Shown: positions 1 through 11,400 of the stretch, piece after piece
Position numbering within the stretch: position 1 is the stretch's first letter
Layout of the letters: every line of letters starts with the position of its first letter
Assembly: GCA_963854735.1 (NCBI GenBank)
Contig: OY978097.1
Span: 2,232,001-2,296,000 of the forward strand
From: Marvania coccoides
Taxonomy: Eukaryota > Chlorophyta > Trebouxiophyceae > Chlorellales > Chlorellaceae
DNA length: 64,000 nucleotides
Direction of reading: 5' to 3'
Made by a program: the position numbers and the translations under genes
The notes under the pieces: model-generated
What the model was told of the DNA's origin: nothing
The model's database searches: none
What the model saw: the letters and a program-made list of their open reading frames with translations, nothing else

Positions 1-3000
1 GGCGATTCAAAAGAGCGTGACAACGATGGATTCTTTCGCTGCTGGCGATGCTTTAGTTCCCGCCACCATCGGAGCGCAGCTGGGCGCTTTTGCAGCTTCG
101 GCCGTCACCGTCTCGGTGGTGGGAATGTCCACCCGCCTGCCAGGAGACGCGCTGGTGCTTGGAAACCCAGCGGCCATCGATGCTTGCGTCCGAATTTCCG
201 CTGATCGCTGGGAGGTGGACTCTGTCGGTTACCTCACTGGTGGAATGGTCGTCCGCTTTGCTGGGCTGCTGAGCCAGGTGGACCTGTTTGAGCCCGCCTC
301 GTTTGGCATTCCCGACAGCGAGGCTGTGATGATGGACCCTCAGCAGCGGCTGGTGCTGGAAAGCAATGCAGAGGTGCTGGCGCTTGCTCCGTCTCCAAAG
401 GCAGAATCGCCGCAGCCCCTCTCGAGCTGCGGCGTGTTTGTTGGCTGCTCTTCTCAGGACTACACCAAGCTTTCTTCCTCGTTCACTGGAGTCACCGCCT
501 ACACCGGCACTGGCACTTCTTCCAGCGTGATTTCCGGCCGCATCAGCTACACCTTTGGACTGCAAGGACCCGCGCTCACCATCGACACCGCGTGCTCTTC
601 CTCGCTGGCGGGCATCCACATGGCGTTCAATGCGCTGATGATGGGCCAGTGCGCTGCGGCTGCCGGCTCTGGAGTGAATTTGCTGCTTCACCCAGAAACG
701 CTGGCAGTGCTGCAAAAGGCGGGAATGCTGACCTCCGACGGCAGGTGCAAGACCCTCAGCTCTGTTGCAGACGGTTACGTGCGCTCTGAGACTGCTGGAA
801 CGCTGCTGCTGTACGGTGGGGAAGTAAAAGCAACCGACTGCTTCGCAATTGTAAGTGGTAGCGCTGTCAACCAAGACGGCCGCTCCAGCTCCCTCACCGC
901 CCCCAACGGCCCGGCGCAGCAGACGGTTATCCGGGCGGCGTTAGAGCTTGCCTGCCTTGGGCCTTCTGAGATGTCGGCACTGCAAATGCATGGCACCGGC
1001 ACCGCCCTGGGAGACCCCATCGAAGTGGGAGCCGCTAGCGCAGCTCTGGTGGAGCCAGGGCGCGCAACTCCTCTGGCGTTGATGGCCTCGAAATCATGGA
1101 CTGGTCATGCTGAGCCCGCTGCGGGCATCGCCGGGCTGACTCATGCGCAGACCGCGCTGGCTCAAGCGCTGCAGCTGCCCATTCTGCACCTGCGTCGCAT
1201 TAACGACTATGTGAGTGCTGCCATAGGCAAGAACGCTGCGTTGTGGGCAGCTCCCAGGCAGCAAGCGGCGCTGTCGAGCCCTGTGGCTATTGGCACCAGC
1301 GCGTTCGCTTTCCAGGGAACCAACGCCCACGTGCTGCTGCAGTCGGTGAGCACCGTTGCTCAAGGCGTGCCTCACACAGAGCATGCGCCCATCAATCAGC
1401 TGCCTTTCAACAAACACCGCTGCTGGCTGGCTCCCCGCGCCCACAGGCACGTTTCAGGGCTCCGAAATGATTTCGAAAATTATTAATTAATTTTAAATGC
1501 TTCTATAAGTTTTTACATATTTTTTCTACCCGCTTTTGTGCAGTTTGCTGCGCTCAGCGCGATGGAGTCCTCAAACCCGGCAAGCCACTTTCAGCGCCTC
1601 CTTAGCTACTGCTGGCAGTAGCTACCTCTGGGACCACCAAGTTTCTGGCAAGGCTCTGTTCCCTGGAGCTGGTTACTTTGAGGTTGCGGTGGCTGCCACC
1701 AAAATGCTGCAGAGCGGAAACAGCGTAAGCTGCGTGCTTGGTGCCACCATTCCCGCTGCACTGGTGCTTCTGCCTCCTGCTTCAGCACGCGACAGCGCAG
1801 CATTCCATATTCTCATGGTCAGCGTGAGCGTTCAGCTGGCTCGTATTGAGGTGGCATCTGTTTCGGTGGGTGCAAGGGCCCCCACTGTGCATCTGGCTGC
1901 TGGTATTGGCGCTGTCCACGTTGCCACCAAACAAGTGCACAGCTTGCACGCCAAGATGCGAGGTATTTTCTCCATCAAGGCGTTGAACTCTGCTGCAGCT
2001 GCAGCGACCCCTCAGCTGGCAGCGGCTTGCGCTGCGATTGCTGCGCCACTGCATGACGCCTCTGCGCACTTGGTCTCTCCCTCGGTGCTGGATAACTGCT
2101 TGCAGCTGGGCGCTGCTACGCCCAGGGAGGATGGGGCGCTGTTGGTGCCTGCTGGGCTGGGGGCGCTGACAATCCCTAACAACCTCAGCCCCACAGAGGC
2201 CAGCACCGCCATTTCCAAGTCCTCAGGACCTGCGGCCACAGATGGATACACCACGACTGACTACGGTCTACTGCAGCTCGAAGGTGGGCTTTGCTCACTG
2301 CACGCCTTGGCGGCAAAACCGTTGGCTGGCGTAGCGCCAAGGAGGGCCGCAAAGACCAAGGCTGCCGACTCGCAGGGGCTTCTCTACGAGATTGAGTGGT
2401 TGGCCCACAGCGCTGCTGCTGGAGAGGGTGCAGCTGCTCGTTCAATCGTGCCTGGCAGCGTGAAGCTCAGCGGCAACGTGCCTGCTGCCTCCACCGTCTC
2501 CAGCGCCATCGAGCTGCTTCAAGCTGCGGTCAGAGGGCGTCACAAGGGGGTGGCGTTCTTCACCAGCGGCGCGTCCATCGAGAGCTCTGGCCTTGGGGCC
2601 CTAGCGCGCACCCTCGCTGCAGAAGCTCCCTCTGTTCAAACAAGTGCGATGGAAGCCGCAGCCCCTGCGCGCTCTAGTGCTGCAGAAGGCGCAATAATTT
2701 CCATCGGTGATGCCCAAAATGTTTCCGCGATTGAAGCCAGCCCTTATGGTTGCCGAGTGGACCACAGCACGGTGATCGCTGCTGCGCTGCGCGCTTCAGC
2801 AGTCACCCCCGCCCTGCCGCCCTCTCGGCTCTTCCCCACCCCGCGCGGTGCCCTGCAAAATCTGATTCCCGAGGTGCTTTCCAGCACAGCGCCCGGTGAA
2901 GGCAGGGTGTTTGTGGCGGTCAAGGCGGTGGGCATCAACTTCAGGGACGTTCTCAACGTGCTGGGAATGTACCCTGGAGATCCCGGTGCTCCAGGAGGTG

Positions 3001-5420
3001 ACTGCGCTGGCGTTGTGCTCAGCGTGGGCCCCGGCGTTAAAAATCTCAAACCAGGTGAGAACATAGTTTTAATGAAAATCGAGTAAAGAAAAAATTTTAA
3101 TATTAAATATATTAACCACTTTGACATATTCCTTAAATGTAGGCGATGCTGTGTTTGGCCTGGCTGGAGGGTGCCTTGGCTCTCACGTCAATGCCAGCGC
3201 GCCGACCCTGGTTCCAATGCCCTCAACGCTGAGCTTCGAGTCTGCGTCCACCACTCCCACCGTCTTCATCACCGTTGACACCGCATTCAGGCAGGCGGCA
3301 GCGCTGCAGCCTGGGGAGACCGCGCTGGTGCATGCGGCTGCTGGAGGCGTTGGACTGGCAGCCATTCAGATGGTTTCAGCTCTGGGCGGTCAAGTTATTG
3401 CCACCGCTGGAGGCCCGAACAAGCGCGCGTTGGTGCGTTCGCTGGGCGTTGAAGCAGCCCTTGGCTCCCGCGACACCGCTTTTGTGTCTGAGCTTGCAGA
3501 GCTTGGCGGCGCGGACGTGGTGCTCAACAGCTTGACCTCCAGCGGCATGGTGGCTGGATCTGTGGCTGGACTGCGCCGCGGCGGTCGCTTCATTGAGATC
3601 TCAAAGCGCGACATTTGGAGCCCAGCCCGCATCGTCCAAGAGCGCCCTGACGTGGTGTACACTCTGGTCGCTGTGGATTTCCTGCCTGATGAGGCCGTAC
3701 ATCGCGCTATGCTGCGCCTCAGCTCTCACCTGGGCCGCGGCACCCTGCAGCCGCTGCCTCAGGTCATTCACAATCTGGGGGCTGCTCGTGCTGCACTGCG
3801 CCAGATGTCTCAAGCCCGGCACGTCGGCAAGGTGGTCGTAAGGGCGCGTACCCTGCAGCAGGACCACAGCTCAGCCATGGGTGTTTCCGTGGTGACCGGT
3901 GGGCTGGGCATGATCGGCTCACTGGTCGCTAATTGGCTGGCGGGGCAATCCGTGCAGCAAATTGTCTTGCTGGGACGCTCTGGCCGGCCTGGAGGCGACG
4001 CAGGGTCCGCTTCGTCGCTGATGCTGGGCGGGGCTGCGGTTTCCATGGTACGCTGCGATGCCAGCTCCAAGGAAGAAGTGGCAGCTACGGCAACAGGATT
4101 TGCAGCTGAAGGAACTCTTCAGGTCTGTAGTAAAACAGTGTTTAAACTTTCCTGTTAAGTATTTTGATTAATACTAATTTTAATCAGATTTATAAAATAC
4201 AATTTCTTTATTTTTTTCCTTCAGGCTGTGTTCCACTCTGGCGGCGTTCTTACCGATGCCACCCTCCCCAACCAAACCCTCAGCGGAGTGCGCACGGTGA
4301 CGGCGCCCAAGCTTAACAGCGCACAGCTCTGGCAGGCTGCCTCTGGCCTGCACCCCTCCAGCATCCACGCCACCTTCTCTTCGGTGGCAGCACTTTTAGG
4401 CTCCCCGGGCCAAGCCAATTACAGCGCAGCCAACGCCATGCTGGACGCGATGACCGCGGCGTGGCAAACTCGGGGCGCTCCGGGAATGAGTGTGCAGTGG
4501 GGCGCTTGGGCTGAGGGCGGAATGGCTGCCAACGCCGCCAGCACCGCCAAGGCGGTCGAGCGCATGGGCATGGCAATGGTGGAACCAGCGAATGGAATGG
4601 GAGCGATGCAGGGCATTCTGATGCAGAGCGCTGCCTCCATTGCTTCTGTCTACTCTGCCGTGCCATTCAAGTGGCCCAAGTTCCTCTCTCGGCTGTCATC
4701 CGTGCCGCCCATGTTCAGCAACTTCGAAGAGCAATGGAGCGGGCCTGAAGCTGCTGCTGCTCCCGTGCAGCCCGCCGTTTCGCCTTTTGAAGCTGCCGCT
4801 GCACCGCGGTTGGAACAGAGGAGGGTGCTGCCTGCTGATATCCCTGCTCCTTCTATTTCATTGGAATCCATCACCAGCCAGGTGCATGAAGCGGTAGTGG
4901 GAGTACTGGGTTCTTCTTTGAGAGGCGACGACGCGCTGATGGCGGCGGGCCTTGATTCCCTGGGCTCTGTCGAGCTGAAGAATGCGTTGGAGCGCCGCAG
5001 CGGACTGGAGCTTCCTTCCACTCTGGTCTTTGACTACCCCACCGTCAACGCGCTGTCAGGATTTTTGGCGACCAGAATGTCTTCTGCTGCACCTGCTGCG
5101 GCTCCAGGAGAGGTGGAAGGAGCATCAACAACTTGGCAGCGAGCCGTTCCCGCAGCAGCTGCTGCAGCGGCCGTTGCTGCTGTGTCGGCAGAGGCTATCA
5201 TCAGCCAAGTTCACGAATCGGTGGTGGGCGTGCTGGGTTCATCGGTGGGAGGTGACGATGCGCTGATGGCAGCTGGACTGGATTCTCTCGGCTCTGTTGA
5301 GTTGAAAAACTCCCTGGAACGCCGCAGCGGGCTGGAGCTGCCTTCAACCCTGGTGTTTGACTACCCAACTGTCAAAGCTTTGGCTGGGTTCCTCGTAACC
5401 AGGCTTTCTTCCGCAGCGCC
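1..5420 (+). other. PKS module 1: KS-DH-psiKR-ER-KR-ACP-ACP (fully reducing, tandem ACP)
   Basis: KS spans about 105-1370, with DTACSSS (Cys codon 593-595), MHGTGT and a KSWTGHAEP segment. DH spans about 1618-2270, with the H-x3-G-x4-P motif ([12 protein letters not shown]) and a C-terminal LDNCLQ. A structural pseudo-KR half (LLYEIEW onward) runs from about 2380 to 2800. ER spans about 2885-3850, with the NADPH loop [12 protein letters not shown] spans about 3880-4680, with [10 protein letters not shown] and a SSVAALLG...ANYSAAN catalytic stretch. Two consecutive ACPs follow, at about 4860-5075 and 5185-5405, each with an [12 protein letters not shown] phosphopantetheine site; they are nearly identical to each other. 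The expected chemistry is a two-carbon extension with full reduction to a methylene. The tandem ACP probably raises throughput, as in other PKS and PUFA synthases. Confidence 0.9.
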
Positions 5421-8400
5421 TCAAGACGGAACCTACGCCGGCAGCTACCCAGCAGACGCGCCCCTCTTCGCTGTGGGCGACGCTTTCAACCAGCTGACGC
5501 ATGTGGCCCAGACCGCTTTCATGCCCTCAGGCCCCAGGCTGGTGGGCCTCCGCTCATTGTGCGCTGTCACTGCCAAGGACGCTGTGCTGCAACTCAGCCC
5601 CGCCGACTGCCCTATGACCATTCCTCTGGCGCGCTGGGACATTGAACATGTTGTGGAGCTCAGTTCCGGGTTGCCCGTGCAATTTGGCGTTTTTCTGCCA
5701 GAGGTGGCAGCGTTTGACGCCTCCGCTTTCAGCCTTTCCGACACTGAAGCAGCCCTGATGGACCCCCAGCAGCGCATGCTGCTGGAGACCGTTGTTGAAG
5801 CTGGCCTCCCGTACTCCAACCTGCTGGCGGACGAGAGCTTGCGCGCTGATTGGGGCGTTTTTGTTGGAGTTTCTTCCAACGATTACGCTCGATTGGCTGC
5901 CAAGGCTGTGCGCGGGGTGACCGCCTACTCGGCGACTGGCACTGCTCTGAGCGTGGTTTCTGGCCGCGTGGCGTACTCCATGCGGCTGAAGGGCCCTGCC
6001 GTGTCTGTGGACACCGCCTGCTCTTCTTCCCTCGTTGCCATGCACATGGCCTCCACCAGCGTGCTTCTGGGCCACGCGTCGCTGGCCTTCAACTCAGGTG
6101 TCAACTTGACCTTGGTGCCGGAGACCCCTGCGATGTTTCAGCGCGCAGGCATGATGACGCCAGACGGCCGCTGCAAGACCCTGGATGCAGCTGCAGGCAA
6201 GATTTACTCCAAGTTTTTTATTTTGTCGAATTATTTCAACAGTTTTTAAATCGAATATACCACGTTCCATTCATATTTTCCTTTCTTTTTCGTCTTTCCT
6301 TCGTTTGCAGATGGCTACGTTCGCGCAGAAGCAGTGGTCACTGCGTTGCTGCAAGAAGTGTCTGCCGCAGGCAGAGCCGCTCCAGAGTCTTGGTGCGCCT
6401 TTTTGCGTGGCACTGCCGTCAACCAAGGCGGTCGCTCCAGCACCCTGACCGCCCCCAACGGTCCCAGTCAACAAGACGTCCTCCGCAACGCGCTGAAGAA
6501 CGCTGGCGCTGCTGCTGACGAAGTTTCAGCTCTGCAGATGCATGGAACGGGAACGCCTTTGGGAGATCCCATTGAGATTGGCGCTGCAGCTGCAGTGTTC
6601 ATGGAAGGGCAGTCACAGCGGCACAGAAACAGGATTATTTCCATCATGGCCTCGAAATCGTGGCTGGGCCACGCTGAGCCAGCCGCTGGCATGGTGGGCC
6701 TGGCCCACGCTGCTACCGCCCTAGGCCAGGCTGCAGTGCTGGGCATCTCTCACCTCAGGGAGCTCAACCCTTACGTCGTGTCCAGCCTCAAAGTGCCTGG
6801 TAAGTTGACAGTTATAATACCAGAAAAAAATATAATGCAATGCAAAAACAAAATGGATATTTTTGTCTACGTTATTAAATAATGTTTAATTCACAAATTT
6901 CAGGTGTGTTCAATGCCAAGTGGGTGCTGCCTCGCGCTTCCTTCGGCTCCGCCCCAGGCCCCGGCTCTCTCTGCGGCATCAGCGCCTTTGCCTTCCAGGG
7001 CACCAATGCCCACATCCTGCTGCAGCAGTCTACCGACGCCGCGGATTTCTGGCACCCTGCTTCCACAGCAGTGTGGCAGCAGGAGTGGCAGTGGGTGGCG
7101 CCACCACCGCACGTGCTGGCGCACACCATGCGCAGCACGGCAGCCGAAGTCATCATCGAGTGCCACCTGTCTCGCACTCCCAAGCTTGCGTACGTTTGGG
7201 ATCATCAGGTCTCTGGCAGGCCGGTTTTCCCAGGCGCTGGTTACATGGAGCTGGCATGCGCATCTATCCATCTGATGTCTACAAGCCGTAGCGCTGCTGT
7301 TATTGCCGATGCTGCGATCCCTGCGGCCCTATCCCTTCCTGCCAAGCTTCCAGGTCAATCTGAGGCTTCTTCGATCACGCTGCGCTGCGTCATTCAGCAA
7401 GCCACAGGCATGCTGGCGATCCTTTCTTCCCCTGGAAACTACAAGCAAGAGCAATTTACGGGCGCTGTGCGGCAAGCAGTCGGCAATAGTTCGGCGGTGC
7501 TGGGCTCGCTGATTTCTTCTCAAAGCCGGGCAATTGCAAATCTGCTCAAGGTGGACGAAAGTCTCCTCCCGGCTTCGACCGCGGCTATCATGAATGCCAA
7601 GGACTTGTCAGAGGCCTTCAACATGGCAGCCCTCGACAGCACCCTGCAGCTGGGCGCGGCCATGGATGCTGCAGAGCTCCGCATCCCTGCCGGTTTGAAT
7701 GGCATGGTGGTCGACGGCAGCCTTGACGGGCCGCTTCTGTGGGCGTGCAGCATGGAGCGCAGCAAGGGCTACGTCAACTATGGGCTGACTTCAGCTGCCC
7801 ACAACAGTGGCTTAGTCATCGACAAGCTTGAGACAAAGGCGCTGGGACGGGCTGCCCAAGCTGACCCCGCAGCGGTCAAAGCACATGCAAAGACTTCTGT
7901 CGCAACTGAAAAGATCATGTACCAGGTTGGATGGCCAGCTTCGCAGCCGGAACAAGCAGCTGCGCTGTCTGTCACTTGCATGGCGCAAGGCAGCATCGCA
8001 GCAACCTGGGCAGACCCGACCCAATCCCTGCTGGCGGCCATCGAATCCATGCATCAGATTTCTGAGCAGCCGGTGGCGGGGTTGCGGCTGCGCACTGCTG
8101 GCGGTTCAATGAGCGCTACTTCCATCACCGCGGAGCCAGCAAAACCTGGGCCCGTAGCTGCCCTCCCCGGTCTGATGCGCAGTGCTGCGGCAGAAATCAA
8201 ATCCATCAGCATCGGTTCCTATGATATGGACGCCCGCGCCCCTCACACCCAGCCTTCCGCTTCCATTTGCATTCTCGATGAACGGGAAGAAAACGCTGTC
8301 GACGCATTTGGGGTAGCAATGAGGGGCGGGGTGCAGCACCAAGCTGTTATCGCTCCAGCAGTAGCCAATCAAGACCCTCTTCCTTTCCACCTCATGCCTT

Positions 8401-11400
8401 CCCCCCGCGGCGCCATCACCAACCTTGCGGCGCTGCCAATGGACATTGGCAGCCCTGCGCCGGGAGAGGTGGTGCTGGCGGTCAAGGCGGTGGGCATCAA
8501 CTTCCGCGACGTGCTGAATGTGCTGGGAATGTACCCTGGCGATCCCGGTGCACCTGGAGGCGATTGTGCCGGCGTGGTGCTCGCCGCTGGTCCCAACTCC
8601 AACGGCCTCAAGCCTGGTAAGCAGAACATTTAAAACCATTAATTACGTTTTAGTATTACTACAGTAATGTATAAACATGTATAATACCGTTGGTTGTAGG
8701 CGACATGGTATTTGGCTTGGCGGGAGGAAGCTTGGGCTCTCACGTCCGCGTGGCGGCTTCCAGGCTCGCCCGCATGCCTGTGACGCTGACCTTCGAGTCT
8801 GCGTCCACCACTCCCACCGTCTTCATCACCGTTGACACCGCATTCAGGCAGGCGGCAGCGCTGCAGCCTGGGGAGACCGCGCTGGTGCATGCGGCTGCTG
8901 GAGGCGTTGGACTGGCAGCCATTCAGATGGTTTCAGCTCTGGGCGGTCAAGTTATTGCCACCGCTGGAGGCCCGAACAAGCGCGCGTTGGTGCGTTCGCT
9001 GGGCGTCGAAGCAGCCCTTGGCTCCCGCGACACCGCTTTTGTGTCTGAGCTTGCAGAGCTTGGCGGCGCGGACGTGGTGCTCAACAGCTTGACCTCCAGC
9101 GGCATGGTGGCTGGATCTGTGGCTGGCCTGAAGCGCGGCGGTCGCTTCATTGAGATCTCAAAGCGCGACATTTGGAGCCCAGCCCGCATCGTCCAAGAGC
9201 GCCCTGACGTGGTGTACACTCTGGTCGCTGTGGATTTCCTGCCTGATGAGGCCGTACATCGCGCTATGCTGCGCCTCAGCTCTCACCTGGGCAGCGGCAC
9301 CCTGCGACCGCTGCCTCAGGTTACCCACAGCCTGTTTGGGGTGCAAGCAGCGCTGCGCCAGATGTCTCAGGCCCGCCACGTCGGCAAAATTGTGGTTTCT
9401 GCGCCTGGAGTGTCTCCAAGCACCGCTAGAACTGACGGTCGCGTGCTGGTGACAGGCGGCCTTGGCACGCTGGGCTCCCTCACCTCAGCGTGGCTGGCAT
9501 CCAGCACCAAGCTCGCGGTGCAGGCCACGGGGCGCACTGGCCGCTTTGCCGACCAAAATGACCTTTCTTCTTTGGTCGTTGCTGGCCAAAGCTGTGTGGT
9601 GGTTTCTTTGACCAGCGCCGACGCTGCTGCTTCGGAGGACGCCAGCATGCTGTGCGGTGGACTTCCCGTGGTGGGAGTGATGCACGCTAGTGGAGTTCTT
9701 GCCGATGCCACCCTGCGCAACCAGAGCCTGAAGGGAGTTCGCACTGTGTACGCTCCCAAAGTGGCATCGTTGCAGCGCCTGACAGCCGGAACATCCTCTC
9801 ACCCAGGAGCCTTCCAAATCTTCTTCTCTTCTGTGGCAGCGCTCCTGGGCTCCCCTGGTCAAGCCAACTACAGCGCAGCAAACTCTCTTTTGGATGCGGT
9901 GGCTTCTGCCAGGCAACAGCAGGGCTTCTCCATTTGCAGCGTGCAGTGGGGTGCTTGGGCGGGTGCTGGCATGGCATCCAACGATGCATCTACCAAAGCC
10001 CGAGTGGAACGCACCGGGCTGGGGCTGGTTGAGCCCTCCGCTGGATTGTCCATTATGGGCGGCATCCTCCGCCAAAAGGCATCCGGCGCCCCCGCCATCC
10101 TTTCCGCGGTTCCGTTCCGATGGTCAAGGTTCTTGGACCAGCAGTACAAGGGTATCTCCCCGCCGTTCTTCGAGGAATTCGCTGCTGCCTCATCGGCAAC
10201 GGCCGCATCTGAGGCTCAGCCTGCTGCTTCTGGAGCTGCCTCTGGTGGCGCCGTGATGACTGTGCCGGAGACGGGCAAGGAAGAGTACCTTTTGGGCGTG
10301 GTGAACAATGCCGTGCGAGCCGTGCTGGGCACTGAAGTCGACGCCAATCAGCCTCTTATGGCCGGCGGCCTCGACTCCCTCAGCGCCGTGGAGCTGCGCA
10401 ACGGCCTGGAGTCGCGCGTTGGGGTGGAAATGCCGGGCACGCTTGTGTTTGACTACCCCACCCCCGCAGCCATCGCTGCTTTCCTTGCAACAAAAATGCA
10501 GGCGCAAGCGCCCAAGGCAGCTGCAGCTGCTGTCGCTGCTCTGCCTGAGGCGGTGCTCACCCCGCTTGACAGCTCTCATTCGCGTGCTATTGCGGTGCTC
10601 AGCGGCATGGCCATTCGATCCCCTTCAGATGCTATGGCAGCAATCCAACCCGTCGACGCTTCTGGTCTCATTCCCTTCAGTCGCTGGGATGTTGACAGCC
10701 ACGCAGATCTGTACGGCGGTGTCCCAGTGCGGTTCGGTCCCACCCTGCGCGGCATCGACAAGTTTGACACTCAGGCGCTCAGTGTGCCTGACGCAGAAGC
10801 GGTCCTCATGGACCCCCAGCAGCGCCTGCTGCTGGAGCTCACTGCTGAGCTGCTGGTGGCGGACGGGCGCGCTGGCAAGGAGGTCAGCATGGGCACCTTT
10901 GTCGGCCTCTCTTCGACCGACTACGCCAAGGTGAGTAATTCTTAATGTTTCTTTTCCAGCTCTTTTTTCACTCCAAAAATTGATTAAAATTTAAATTAAA
11001 TTTATGAATATTCTAAAATATGGGTTTCTTCTTTTTTTCTCCCGTGCAGATCATGGCAAAGCACGTGCAAGGCGTCACTGCCTACACCGCCACCGGCAAC
11101 ACCCTCAGCGTGGCCTCCGGGCGCATCAGCTACACCTTTGGCCTGCGCGGCCCAGCGCTGACCGTGGACACTGCCTGCTCTTCTTCCCTCGTCAGCCTGC
11201 ACACTGCATTCAACGCCATCACGCTGCGCCAGTGCGCCAAGGCATTCAACGCAGGGGCCAGCCTTATGCTGTCTGTCGACACCCCTGCAGCGTTTGCCAA
11301 GTCCGGCATGCTGTCTGCCGATGGCCGCTGCAAGACTTTAGACGCAGCTGCTGATGGCTACGTCCGCGCTGAAGCAGCTGGCGCCTACCTCTTGGAAATG

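Noticed and set aside
1447..1543. A frameshift or pseudogene break after the first KS
   Set aside because: The AT-rich gap with an acceptor at 1543 looks like an intron, and a GC donor at 1447 restores phase with the downstream DH.
6197..6226. Alternative GT donor at 6212 for the 6197-6310 intron
   Set aside because: It is in phase but would insert five residues in front of the ADGYVR motif, which is uninterrupted in most of the other modules. The GC donor restores the motif exactly.
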